Made by a program: the position numbers and the translations under genes. Positions 11,098-22,882 of a stretch of 64,000 nucleotides of DNA are shown piece by piece (the stretch's first letter is position 1; the number at the start of each line of letters is the position of its first letter). This DNA comes from Metamycoplasma sp051549855 (lineage in GTDB: Bacteria > Bacillota_I > Bacilli_A > Mycoplasmatales > Metamycoplasmataceae), in the NCBI RefSeq assembly GCF_051549855.1, contig NZ_CP196080.1, positions 496,001-560,000 on the forward strand. Reading direction: 5' to 3'. Below the pieces are notes generated by a model that made no database searches, was not told where the DNA came from, and saw only the letters and a program-made list of their open reading frames with translations.

Positions 11098-12711
11098 ATG
11101 TTAGAAGTACAAAATTTAAGCAAAATTTTCAGTGATAAAAAACTGTTTCAAAATGTTAATTTGAAGTTTTTACCTGGGAACACTTACGGAATAATTGGGG
11201 CAAATGGAGTCGGAAAAAGTACATTTCTAAAAATCCTAGCAGGACAAGAAGAACAAAGTAGCGGAGAAATTATTAAATCAAAAGGTTCTCGTCTTTCAGT
11301 ATTGAGTCAAAATCAAAATGAGTTTGACGATTTTATTGTTACCGAAGTTGTTATTATGGGTAATCAAGATTTATACAAAATTCAAGAAGAGAAAAATGCC
11401 ATTTATGCTAATCCTGAAGCTTCGAAGGAAGATTATGAAAGAGCTAGCGTTTTGGAAGAAAAATTTGGTGAAATGGGTGGATGAAATGCTGAAAATGATG
11501 CCCAAACCTTACTATCTGGCTTAGGAATTGATAAAGAAAAATGAACCATGCCAATGGCTAAGCTAAAAGCTAATGAAAAGGTTAAAGTATTGATTGCTAA
11601 GGCTTTATTTGGCAATCCAGACATTCTAATAATGGATGAACCTACTAACCACCTTGACTTAAAAACAATCAAATGATTAGAAAACTTTTTAATTGATTAT
11701 GAAAACATAGTTATTGTTGTTAGCCACGATAGTGACTTTTTAGATGCTGTGTGTACCCACACAGTTGATATCGATTTTAACGAAGCTAGATTATTCACTG
11801 GTAACTATAGTTTTTGAAAACAATCAAGTCAATTGATCATGGAAATGCAAAAACAAGCTAATCTAAAAAAAGAAGAGCAAGCAGCTAAATTAAAAGAATT
11901 CATTGCTCGTTTTAGTGCTAATGCTTCAAAAAGTCGTCAAGCAACAAGCCGTAAGAAAGCTTTAGAAAAAATTGTCATTGACGAAATTAAACCTTCATCG
12001 CGTAAATATCCATTTATCAACTTCGATCTTAACCGTGCACCTGGTAAACAAATTTTAGAAGTTGAAAATTTAAGTTACATTAATGATAAGGGCGAAACAC
12101 TTTTCCAAAATGTTTCATTTACCTTGAAACCTGGTGAAAAAATGGCAATCATTGGTGACGATGACATTGCTAAAACCAAATTACTAGAAATCATTATGGG
12201 GCTTGAGAAACCAACTAGTGGTACAGTAAACTGGGGAATTACTATTACTCCTAACTACTTCCCGAACAACAACGAAAAATTTTTCCAAAATGATATGACT
12301 ATTTTGGAGTGAATTAGTCAATGACCACTAAACAATTCGACACAAGAAACTAAGGATAATTCAGATCACCGTATGCGTGCTTACTTAGGAAGAATGCTAT
12401 TTTCGAATGATTCAGTATTTAAAAAAGTAAAAGTAACATCTGGGGGAGAAAAAGCAAGATTAATGTTTTCAAAACTAATGTTAGAAGAAAGTAATTTCTT
12501 AGTTTTTGACCAACCTACTGACCACTTGGACTCAGAAAGCATTGACTCGCTTGTTGAAGCTATTCAAAAATATAAATCTGGAACTATTTTCACCACATAC
12601 AACCGGGGGTTAGTTAAAGAAGCAGCTAATGTGATTTTAGAAGTTAAAAATAATGAAAGTTTCTTATTCTACGGAAACTTAGATGAATATGAAGAAGCAA
12701 TGGGGTACTAA
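11098..12711 (+). CDS. ABC-F ATPase, YbiT/YkpA-like, with one degenerate site
   Basis: 537 residues with two ABC domains and no membrane segment; ABC-F proteins act on ribosomes. The spacing and motifs of the second half (NYFPNNNEKFF, YLGRMLFS) match the YbiT/YkpA subgroup. Domain 1 has a normal Walker A (GANGVGKST, 34-42) and Walker B/catalytic Glu (MDEPTNHLD, Glu181) but a broken signature (LKANEK, 156-161, for LSGGE). Domain 2 has lost Walker A (GDDDIAKTK, 353-361) and has Gln472 for the catalytic Glu (FDQPTDHLD), but keeps the signature SGGEK (448-452). One composite ATP site is thus intact and the other is dead. The cellular role is not known; antibiotic resistance is not implied. Confidence 0.88.
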
Positions 12712-12712
12712 T

Positions 12713-14026
12713 ATGATTGACTGAGAATTGTTAAATAAATGAAAAAATAATTTCAAAAGCAACAAAAATTTGAATGTTTTGAGTCATTCGATAATCAAAA
12801 ACGGAATTAATAACACAGTTTACAATAATGATGTTATTGCTCGTCATCCCCATGTTTTCAGTCACGAATTAAAGACTGGAGATATAACTAACCAAAAACA
12901 ATCTGGAAGATGTTGAATTTTTGCTTCTTTGAATATGGCAAGGGTTCAAAGCATTGAGAAACTAAACATTGAAAACTTTGAATTTAGTGAAAACTACTTC
13001 AATTTTTGAGAAAAAGTAGAAAAAGCTAACACTTTCTTAACTAACATTATGGCTTATGGTTTAGAACTGGATCTTAATGATCGCCTGATGCAAAGATTCT
13101 TACAAGATCCAGTTGGGGATGGTGGTTATTATGCTTGATGAGAGAGTTTGGTTCACAAATATGGAGCAGTTCCAAAACAAGTAATGCCAGAAACAATTAG
13201 TTCTGAAGCAACTGACAAAGTAAGTGAGTTATTGAATAATGTAGTCATTATGGCCGCTTTAAAAATGCGTCAAGAATATGCAAACAACAAAAAGGCTGAT
13301 TTAGATAAAATTAGAATTCAAACTTTAGACCAAGTTTACAGTATTTGTGCTCAAGCTTTCGGAATTCCTCCTTATGAATTTGATTTTGAGTACTATGACA
13401 AAGATAAAAAATTTCATCGTCTAAAAGATATGACACCAATGAGTTTCTATGAAAAATTTCTTAAGGATGAATTGAGTCAAAAAATTACCCTTATTTCAGA
13501 TCCTAGAGAAATTTATCCTTATGGAAAAATGATTGAGGCAAAATATTTCCGTACCGCTGTTGAAGGAAGTTTAAACAAAGCTCTAAATGTTCCAATTGAA
13601 GAACTGAAACTTGCAGCTAAAAAATCATTGCTAGCTAATAAAGCGGTTTGATTCGGGTGTGATGTTAGTCAAATGGTTGATAGAAAACTAGGAATTTTTG
13701 ATTCTGAAATTTACAATTATGACGCAATGGGAATAAAAATTTCACAGTTAACAAAAGCACAAAAATTTGCAACAGGACTGATTTCACTCAACCACGCAAT
13801 GACTTTGACTGGTGTAGACATTGAAAATGACACAACCAAAAACTGAAAAGTAGAAAATTCTTGGGGCGGAGATCTTGCTAAAAAAGGAATTTTTTCAATG
13901 TCAGATAAGTGATTTGATGACTACGTTTTCGAAGTGATTGTAGATAAAGAATTTGTAAGCGAAAAATATTTGAAAGGATTAGAAGAGGATCCTATTATTG
14001 TCGAACCTTGAGACCCTCTAGCGTAA
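12713..14026 (+). CDS. pepC: Aminopeptidase C (C1B, bleomycin hydrolase family), copy 1
   Basis: 437 residues, the family length. A papain-like cytosolic cysteine aminopeptidase, usually a hexamer with the active sites inside. The triad is visible: Cys67 in QSGRCWIFASLN, His361 in SLNHAMTLTG and Asn382 in VENSWGG. It starts 1 bp after the ABC-F stop with GGGG (12702-12705) as a likely ribosome binding site. A second copy follows at once. The many TGA-coded Trp codons split it into short open stretches under the standard code. Confidence 0.93.
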
Positions 14027-14028
14027 TT

Positions 14029-15363
14029 ATGAAAAAAGAAATAACTCAAGAATTACTAACAAAATTTGAAGCCGATTTTGTTAAAAATAACTTTAATAAA
14101 ACACTAATAAATGCTGTTACAAAAAACGGAATTAAAGAAGTAAGTTTCAATAATGAAGTAAAAATCAAACACAATCACGTGTTTTCAAGTGTTATTAATT
14201 CAGGGGCAGTAACGAATCAAAAACATTCAGGAAGATGCTGAATTTTTGCTTCATTAAATATGGAAAGAATTAATGCTGCTAAAAAGCTCAACATCGAAGA
14301 CATTGAATTTAGTCAAAGTTTCTTACTTTTTTATGACAAAATCGAAAAATCAAATACATTTTTACAAAACTTTATTGAATATGGTTTAGAGCTTGACTTC
14401 AATGATACATTGTTTGTTAAACTAATGGATGGTCCGGCAGACGATGGTGGGTTCTGAGAATGATTCTTAGCTCTTATTAATAAATATGGAATTGTGCCAA
14501 AATCAGTAATGCCAGATGTATTTGAAGCCCAAAACACTGATACTTTAATGTTCGTTCTAAATTCAAAACTAAAACAAGCAGCAATGGAGTTAAGACAAAA
14601 CTGACAAAAGAATCACAATGTTGAAAAACTTTATGAATTAAAAGAAAAGACAATGAGTGAAATTTACTCAATCTGCGCCATAAGTTTGGGTATTCCACCA
14701 AAAACTTTTGACTACAAATACTATGACAAGGACAAGAAATTTCAACAAATATTAAACACAACTCCAAAAGAATTCTTTGACTTGACTATTGGTGATTCAC
14801 TGAAAAACAAAGTGTGTCTTGTTAATGATCCACGTCCAGAGCACCCATACGGAAAAGTTTTAAGTTCAAAATACTTTAGAAGTGTTTATGAAGCTGTTGG
14901 AAACAACCAATTAAATGTACCAATTGAAGAATTAGTTAAAGCTACAAAATTATCAATTTTAGACAACATTAGTGTTCCATTTGCTTGTGACGTTTCAAAA
15001 TTTCATGATCGTAAACTTGGGATTATGGATCAAGAGTTATACAAATTTGAAGATGTTGTAGCCAATATCTACACAACTAAAGCACAAAGACTAAATTATC
15101 ATATGAGTCTTCCAACTCACTTAATGAATTTTGTTGGAGTTGATTTAGATGAAAATGGTAAAGTAATCAAATGAAAAGTTGAAAACTCATGAGGTGACGA
15201 CATCGCTGATAAAGGTATGTTCAGTATGTCAAATGAGTGATTCAAAGAATGAAACTTCCAATGTGTAGTTGACAAAAAATATGTTGATCCTGAGTATCTA
15301 AAAGGTTTAGATGAAGAACCACACATGCTTGACATTAATGATCCGTTAGCATACTTACACTAA
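14029..15363 (+). CDS. pepC: Aminopeptidase C (C1B), copy 2
   Basis: 444 residues; ATG 14029 is two bases after the stop of copy 1, so translation is coupled. The active site is complete: Cys70 in HSGRCWIFASLN, His364 in LPTHLMNFVGVD and Asn386 in VENSWG. The His region differs from the usual SHAM pattern of copy 1, which may alter substrate choice. The copies are well diverged. Together with the two pepA genes this gives four aminopeptidases in 12 kb, fitting a peptide-scavenging lifestyle. Confidence 0.92.
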
Positions 15364-15372
15364 AAGTAATAA

Positions 15373-15418
15373 AAAGCCGACAATTGCTTTCTTAGTTAAA
15401 GCTGTCGGCTTATTTTTT
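15373..15418. terminator. Bidirectional terminator between pepC and the hydrolase
   Basis: AAAGCCGACA pairs with TGTCGGCTT, extended by an inner GCTTT/AAAGC stem, with T runs on both strands. The minus-strand hydrolase gene ends inside the loop at 15396. Confidence 0.85.
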
Positions 15419-16232
15419 GTATCTGATTTAATTTTTCATCTATTAATTTTTCAATGTCTTGAAATTGTTTACTATTGATCTGTTGCCAAAAACCATGGTT
15501 TATATTATCAAAAACAATAATTTCGACACCTTGTTCTTTAGCTACATTTTCAACATCATCTTTTTGAATACAAGTGTCAATTGAACCGGTAATCAACATG
15601 TAATTGTGTACATTTTCGTACAATTCTTTTATTTTGTTAGATGTGTATTTTTTGTTCATTAGCTGAGTACTTACTAAGTAAGCGAATTTATTACTCGCAC
15701 CTATCAAAGCTGAAGTTTTTTTCACTAAATTTTTAGTGATTTTTGTAAGTGATAAAGTATTATTTTTGTCACTATTTTTATTTGCTTTTGCTAAGGATAG
15801 AAATGAGTTTGTAGATTTGAAAAAGTTTTTAGCTCATTCAGAAGTGAAGAAATTTGTTTTGTAATTGAAAGGTGAAGACAGAATTCCATATTTTGCTAAG
15901 TTATTTTCTAAGAGATATAAAGCAATGCATGCTCCCATTGAGTGACTCACAACTAAGCAATCCTCATAGCCAATTTTACGAACAAATTCAGCAACAATTT
16001 TTTGATTGTATTCAATAGTTATTTGATTGCAAGCAGTAGTGAACCCACACCCAGGCAAATCTAGCATAGCAATATCATAATCACGTTCAGTATCAATGAA
16101 TGCTTTTCAAATATTTAATGAAGAATTAAAACCGTGCACAAATAAAACTTTTTTAGCACGGTTATTATTTTCTACATAGCAATGAACATTTTCATTGAGT
16201 ATCTGAATATTTAGTCAGTTATTATTCTCCAT
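15396..16232 (-). CDS. Alpha/beta hydrolase
   Basis: 278 residues. The fold is recognisable from the oxyanion-loop motif VLFVHGFNSS (about 36-45), DLPGCG, and the nucleophile elbow SHSMGA with the catalytic Ser. The acid Asp is likely in the MLITGSIDT region, and the His in NINHGFW near the C-terminus. The substrate is unknown; esterase or lipase activity is only a family-level guess. Its ATG lies 11 bp inside the end of lplA, so it is translated together with lipoate-protein ligase and may be functionally linked to it. The stop codon lies within the shared terminator hairpin. Confidence 0.85.
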
Positions 16233-17205
16233 AAATAGTTGTTATAATTTCGTCAATGGTTAGTGTTCCAAACATTTCACTGAAATTATCAAATGATTCA
16301 AGAATTTTTCTTGTCACTTCTTTTTTATATTCGCTTCCAGTTAGTTGTTTTTCAACTTCATCATGATCTGTTAATGATAAGTAGTCACCTTCTAGACGAA
16401 TGTGTTCAAAAACGTTTTCTTTTACTGAATATTTTACTTTTAAAATTCCACCATCTCATTTTGCTTCATTGATAACACTGAATGGGAATTGTTTTTTAAA
16501 TACTCATTCATCTGAGTGACGATATTCTGCTAATTTAAGCATTTCTTGTTCGTATTTAGCAGGTAGATCTTCAACTTTAACATTATGTTTATGTTCGAAG
16601 AAGCTTACAAGTCTTGATACAAATTCTTTAACGTCAATTTTATTTGGTAATGTGTCAATAATATTTGTAACTCTTTGTCTTGCGCTTTTAATTCCTTTAG
16701 ATTGCATTTTTAATTTCGAAGGAATTAAATAGTTTCCAACTTTTTCTAAATTAGCGTCGAAAAGTAATGTTCCATGGTGCACAATTTTGTCTTTGTAAAT
16801 AAATTGTGAGTTTCCTGAAAATTTAAGTCCATCAATAACTAAATCGTTACGTCCTTTGAAATAAGCATTAACACCTAAAGATTTTAAAAATTCTAAAATT
16901 GGCTGTAAAAATTGTTCGTAACTTTGTCCGTTTTCGCGTTTTGTAATGAAACTAAAGTTAACATTTCCTAGGTCATGATAAACAGCTCCACCACCACTTA
17001 AACGACGGTAAAGTTCAACATTATTTTTGTTTAATTCATCGATTTTAACTTCTTCATAGACATTTTGATTACGTCCAATAATAACTGCATTTTCATGTTG
17101 GTAAAAGTAAATAATATCTTCGGTATTAGAATCATCTTTAACTAACAACTCTTCCATTGTAAGAGTGTAAAAAGGTGAATATTTTTTAGCTAAATATATT
17201 TTCAT
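16222..17205 (-). CDS. lplA: Lipoate-protein ligase A
   Basis: 327 residues. It activates lipoate with ATP and attaches it to the lipoyl domains of 2-oxoacid dehydrogenases or GcvH. The lipoate-binding motif RRLSGGGAVYHD is at about residues 73-84, followed by NVNFSF, and GRNDLVIDGLKFSGNSQ carries the catalytic Lys in its conserved setting. The C-terminal accessory domain is present. It sits between a Cof phosphatase (9 bp upstream) and an alpha/beta hydrolase (overlapping downstream) in one operon. AAGGAG precedes its ATG. Confidence 0.93.
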
Positions 17206-17214
17206 ACTTGCTCC

Positions 17215-18048
17215 TTAAATGGTTTTTTCTAAAAAGATTCCAATTCCATTATCATCATTTGACTCAGTAACAAAAGTTGCTTGTTGTTTGATAACATCTC
17301 TTGCTTGCCCTAATGCTACTGAATAGTCACTGACCTCAAACATTGGTAAGTCGTTGTTTTCGTCACCAAAAACAACGGTTTCCGATTTTTTTACATAATT
17401 GTTATCAATCAAGTATTGTAAACCAGTACCTTTATCGATGTTTTTAGGAATTATATCTAAAATTGCTGAGTTAGATTGTAGTGGGTAGCAGTCTTGCAAT
17501 TCATTTAGTTCTTTTTTAATTTCTTCAATACTTCCCAATACTTCATCACTGATGCAAATGATTTTGTAAATTTCATGGTCACTTAGTTTGAAAGTATTTA
17601 AGTCAATTTCTAAAACTTTGGCACGATATTCCTTTTCAACAGCATCATTAGTTTTTTTAATGAAATTTACTCATTTACTTTGCTCATTGAAGTGTTTGTA
17701 ATAAATTGAATCCTGAGTATAAACTAAAATAGTTGATTTTTCTTTTCAAAGAATATTGAATGCTTTCGTTGCATCACTTAATGGAATCGCATGTTTAGAA
17801 ATGAAAGACTTATTTTTTCAGTCATAAATTAGTGCTCCATTGCAGAAAGAGCAAGGAAAATCAGGCTCAATTTGATCCATAAATTTTAAAGATAGAAAAG
17901 GTGTTCTCCCTGTATTAAGTGAGAATTTTTTTCCGTGTTTTTTTAACTCCTTGATAGTATTTAATGTTCTAGGGTCAATTTGTTTTTCTTTCGTTAACAA
18001 AGTCCCATCTAGGTCAAAAATAAAATAATTTAGGTTTTTTGTATTCAT
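17215..18048 (-). CDS. Cof-type HAD phosphatase
   Basis: 277 residues. A haloacid-dehalogenase-family hydrolase with a type IIB cap. Motif I is FDLDGTLL (nucleophile Asp and acid Asp), motif II is SLNTGR, and motif IV is VFGDENNDLPMF near residue 230. Such enzymes dephosphorylate sugar phosphates, flavin precursors or similar compounds; the substrate cannot be named here. I take ATG 18048; a GTG at 18075 would add nine residues (MSKKYKIFF), and neither has a ribosome binding site. It is the first gene of the Cof-lplA-hydrolase operon. Confidence 0.88.
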
Positions 18049-18143
18049 AAAAAATATTTTATATTTTTTAGACACAAAAAATTAAAATTGTGCTTTTTTT
18101 GTTTTGTATGTTAATATTTATAATATTAGATAAGCACTATTTT

Positions 18144-18150
18144 AAGGAGG
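18144..18150 (+). promoter_or_regulatory. Strong ribosome binding site of the P-type ATPase
   Basis: AAGGAGG ends four bases before ATG 18154. It decides the start of the ATPase gene, whose first open stretch without TGA begins much later. Confidence 0.75.
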
Positions 18151-18153
18151 AAA

Positions 18154-20979
18154 ATGGACTCAAAAGAATACTTTTCTAAAAATGATATTGCTAAAGGTTT
18201 AAACGATGCTGAAGTTGCTAAAAGTCGTGAACTCTTTGGTAAAAATAGTTTGAAAGAAGCAAAGAAAAAGCACTGACTTATTGTTTATTTGGAACAATTT
18301 AAAGATTTAATGGTTATTTTGTTACTTGTTGCTACCGTTATCGCCTTTGCACTTGCAATTTTCGAAGGGGTACACACAAAATGAAACTGACAAACCTCAC
18401 TAGTGGTTTCTTTTGTTGAACCATTCATCATTTTATTTGTTGTAATGACAAATGCAATAGTAGGAACAGTACAAGAAATAAAAAGTCAAAAAGCTGTTGA
18501 ATCCTTAAAAAATATGTCTCCCTTAATGTCGAAAGTAATTCGAAACGGAATTTTACAAAACATTAAAGCCGAAGACATTGTTGTTGGTGATATTTTAATT
18601 ATTGAATCCGGAGATATTGTTGGAGCTGATGGTTTGCTACTTGAAAGTACAAATCTAAGCTGTATTGAATCTTCTCTAACTGGAGAATCTACTGCAAGTC
18701 AAAAAGATGCAAAAGCTACTCGAGACTTGAGCTTACCAATCGCAGATCAAGACTTTAAAGTTTTCTCTTCTTCCGCCGTTGCAACAGGAAGAGGAGTAGT
18801 TCTAGTTACTGAAGTTGGTCAACAAACTCAAATCGGAAATATTTCTACTCTAATATCTGAACAAGAAAACTCATTAACTCCATTGCAAATCAAAATTAAC
18901 AAACTAGGAAAAGTTTTTGGGTTTGGTGGAATTATATTGTTTGTAGTTTCATTCATTATGCAAATAATATTCCAAGCAGTTGGACACCAAGGTTTTGATA
19001 AAACTAGTTTTTGATCTTCAAGCCTAGTTAACTCAATTTCACTTGCTGTAGCTGCAATTCCTGAAGGATTAGTTGCCTTCACAACTATTATTCTTTCATT
19101 GAGCGTTCGCTCAATGGCAAAACGAAAAGCAATTGTAAAAAGTCTTATGGCAGTAGAAACACTTGGGTCAACTGCAGTTATATGTTCTGACAAAACAGGA
19201 ACTTTGACTCAAAACAAAATGACTGTTGTAAGTTACTGAAACAATCAGTTCATGAGTGAGAATAATCAGAAAGATTTTCAAAAAACAGCAATTTTGTTTG
19301 CTTTATGTACTGATGCTAATGTTTTTTATGAAAACGATGAGCTAAAAGAAGTTGGAGATCCGACTGAAACTGCTTTACTTCACTCACTAAAAAAATTAAA
19401 TAATCAAACAGTTGATCAAATTCGTTCTTTATATCCAAGAGTTAAATCATTCCCATTTGATAGCGATAGAAAATTAATGTCTACTATTAATGAAATCGAC
19501 AATCAGAAAGTAGTTATTGTAAAGGGAGCACCAGAACAAATTTTCAATGCTCTACAAGACAAGTCAAATCTAGATGAACTACACAAAATTAACGAACAAT
19601 GAGCTAAACAAGGTTATCGTGTTCTAGCTTTAGGAATGCGTCCTTTAAATAAAAAAGAAGCTGAAAATATTGACTTACTATCAGAGCAAAGTATTGAAAA
19701 TGATTTAATTTTTGGTGGAATGGTAGCAATGATTGACCCACCAAGAGAATCTTCAAAAGAAGCAATTGCTATCTGTAAAAAAGCTGGAATTAAACCAATT
19801 ATGATTACTGGTGACAATTTAGTAACCGCAAAAGCAATTGCTCATGAACTAGGAATTTACCAAGAAGGTGACATCACAGTTAATGGTGTACAACTTGAAA
19901 AAATGAGTGATGAAGAGCTTTTAAATGAAATTCAAAACATTTCGGTTTATGCTCGTGTTGCTCCAAAGGATAAAATTAGAATTGTTAAGATGTGACAACA
20001 AAAAGATCAAGTAGTTGCCATGACAGGAGACGGAGTTAATGATGCTCCTGCTTTAAAAGCCAGTGATATTGGTTGTGCAATGGGAATTACTGGTACTGAA
20101 GTTTCAAAAGAAGCTGCCGACTTGATCTTAGTAGATGATAACTTTGCAACTGTGGTTGAAGCTGTTAAAAATGGACGCTCAATTTACCAAAGAATTAAGA
20201 ATGTCATTCAGTCTTTACTTATTACATCTGTTGCTGAAATTGTTTTAGTTTTCTTTGGACTAATCATTTTCCGCTTAGTTTTCAAAAATGAAATTAATAA
20301 ATACAGTTCAGAAGTTGCTGGATCAGATTTCTTTGTTCTATCAGCTACTCAATTATTGTGAATTAACTTATTTACTCACGGTTTTCCAGGAATAGCACTT
20401 GGATTGCAAGAAAATAATGAAAATTATATGAACCGACGTCCATATTCAAAACATGAATCTATCTTTGCTCGTGGAATCGGTATTAATACAATCTGACAAG
20501 GAATTTTTATGGGTTCACTATCAGTCATAGGTTACTGATTAGGAGCTAGTTGAGCGCTAAAAAATGGTCATGGTTCAGAATTCGTAAATGCCGGTTCTAC
20601 TGTAGCCTTCATCATTCTAGGAATTGGTGCAACATTTAATACATTGACACTAATGTCTAGAAAACCAATTATTTGCTTAAACCCATTAAAATACTGAAAA
20701 GTTTACAGTTCTGTTATCTTTTCAATTGGATTTTTACTGCTAGTAACATACGTATCAAACATTGCTGAAGTATTTAACTTAATGACTAACTTTGCTAAAT
20801 ATTCAATACTTAATGCCTACGCGTATGGTTTAGTAGCAATAATTATTCCAGTGTGTGTAGTTCATAAAATTATTACCAATTTAGTGATAAGTTCAAGAAT
20901 GAAAAAACACCAAATTACTAGTTTTGAACTTATCCAAAAACCTACTGGTTTTTTCAAAAAAGGTTTTAAAAAAGAATAA
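18154..20979 (+). CDS. Cation-transporting P-type ATPase (Ca2+ type)
   Basis: 941 residues. A P2-type pump in the plasma membrane. The order is: cytoplasmic N-terminus, two helices, actuator domain with SLTGES (about 173-178), helix pair with AAIPEGL, phosphorylation motif SDKTGTLT (Asp346), nucleotide-binding domain with the Lys motif VKGAPEQI, hinge MTGDGVNDAP (623-632), then six C-terminal helices. The PEGL signature in membrane helix 4 is that of Ca2+-ATPases (SERCA/PMR1-like); Na+ or K+ export is less likely. TGA codons code many Trp residues. It is closed by its own terminator at 20989. Confidence 0.92.
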
Positions 20980-20988
20980 AATTTAAAG

Positions 20989-21019
20989 AAATAGATTGAA
21001 AAATCTATTTTTGTTTATT
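20989..21019 (+). terminator. Terminator after the P-type ATPase
   Basis: AAATAGATT and AATCTATTT form a nine-bp stem with a four-base loop, followed by T-rich sequence. Confidence 0.75.
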
Positions 21020-21039
21020 TTTTAGAAAGGACGGAAAAT

Positions 21040-22869
21040 ATGTGAAGAGTTTTTCGGGCAATGGAATTCAAATACAAGATGCTTGCCTTGTTGACTGTTT
21101 TCATGTCAATTGGACAAGTAATCATTTCAATTCTAGCGCCTAACTTCTTAGCACAACTTATAACACAAGTTGGACTTTATGAGGCCAATCAAAAATTAAT
21201 GGAAACCAAACCGGTTTCGATTGATATTCTAAATATTATCCATATCTCATACAAAGATCCACAATCAGCTATGACTGGGATAACTATTATTTTTTTAGTT
21301 ACTCTTTTTGTGGGACTAATTCTAGGAGTTTCGGCCAGTGTTTGTGCTAATGTTATCGCTGTTAAAACAGCACAAAGATTGAGAGCAAATCTTTTTGCTC
21401 ACATTCAGACACTGAATGCTAAAAAACTAACTCAAATTTCACAACCTCGCTTGTTAACTACTTTTACTAGTGACATAGCAAGAATTCAAGATGGAATTCT
21501 GACTTCATTGAGAACAATGATTCTAGGGCCTATTTTCTTTATTGGTGGTTTCATTTTGGCCTTAATGACTAATTTAAAATTTTCAATTTCGATGGCAATT
21601 TTAATTCCTTTACTTCTTTTAGTAACAGTTATTGTTGCAATTAAAGGTATTCCTTACTTTAAGAAGCAACAAACTGCATTAGATGCTATCAACTTAGAAA
21701 GTCAAGAAAACATTGGTGGAATCAAAGTTATTAAATCATTCAATCTTGAAAACAATCAAGAAAAAAAATATATTAAAGCTAATGATAATTGACTAAGTGT
21801 TTCAACTCGTGCCAACCTGATTCAAAGTATGGCAATCCCAGTTGTTTCACTGATTGTAAAATTGAGTACACTAGTTATCTTCGTTATTGCTGGTATCTTT
21901 GAAAGACCGGACTTAAGCGGATTACAAAGTAATGAAATTCAAGAAAAATTAGCTGAATATGCAAAATTCTTAACATCGATTAACGCCTTTATTGGATATC
22001 TATGGGTTGTTTCGAGCGGATTAATTATGTCAATCTTTGTTTCAGTCTTTTTCTTTAGAAGCCAAGTGTCAGCCTCACGGGTATGAAACATTATGGCAAT
22101 GAAAAATAGTCTAAAACAAAATTTAGACTCAAAAGATGAAATTCAAGCAGGAACAATCAAATTTGACAATGTGTTCTTTAAATATTTCAAAGACTCACCA
22201 GAATATGTTTTAAGAAATATCAATCTTGAAATTCAAGCAGGACAAACTATTGGAATAATTGGACCTACCGGTTCAGGAAAAAGTTCAATTGCTAAGCTAA
22301 TTACTCATGACTGAGATGTTACTGAAGGAAATTTACTTATCGACGGCATTGATATCACTGACTATAGTATTGCCAACGTTAACAAATCAATAAGTCACGT
22401 GTATCAAAAACCTTTCTTGTTATCAGGAACTATTCGTTCAAATATGCTTTTTGGAAATCCTGATGCAACTGAAGAAGAAATAGATCATGCTTTAAAAATC
22501 GCTGGAGCTTATGACTTTGTTTACTCATTTAATGACGGTCTAGACCACCCTGTGAGTCAAGGCTCAACTAACTTAAGTGGCGGACAAAGACAACGTATTT
22601 TTATTGCTCAAGCATTGCTGAAAAATCCAAAAATCATAATTTTTGATGACTCAACATCAGCACTTGATAATAAAACTGACAAGTTAGTTCGTCAAAACAT
22701 TAAAAAATATTATCAAGATACTACTACAATCATCATCAGTCAAAAACTTTCTTCAATTATTGAATGTGACAAAATCGCAATTATTGAAGATGGACAAATC
22801 ACAGCGTTTGACAATCATGAAAACTTATTAAAAACTAATAAATACTATCGTGAAGTGGCTGAAGCATAG
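21040..22869 (+). CDS. ABC exporter half-transporter, degenerate-site subunit
   Basis: 609 residues: six-helix exporter domain (to about 330) fused to an ATPase domain. Start ATG 21040 (ATG-TGA-AGA) has an AGAAAGGA ribosome binding site. Walker A is GPTGSGKSS (408-416) and the signature LSGGQ (512-516) is intact. The residue after Walker B is Asp537 instead of Glu (IFDDSTSALD), and the switch His is Gln568 (ISQKLSS). This is the pattern of the non-catalytic subunit in heterodimeric exporters such as BmrCD or TM287/288. Its partner is the next gene. The substrate is unknown; lipids or drugs are typical. Confidence 0.92.
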
Positions 22870-22882
22870 TTAGGAGGAAATG

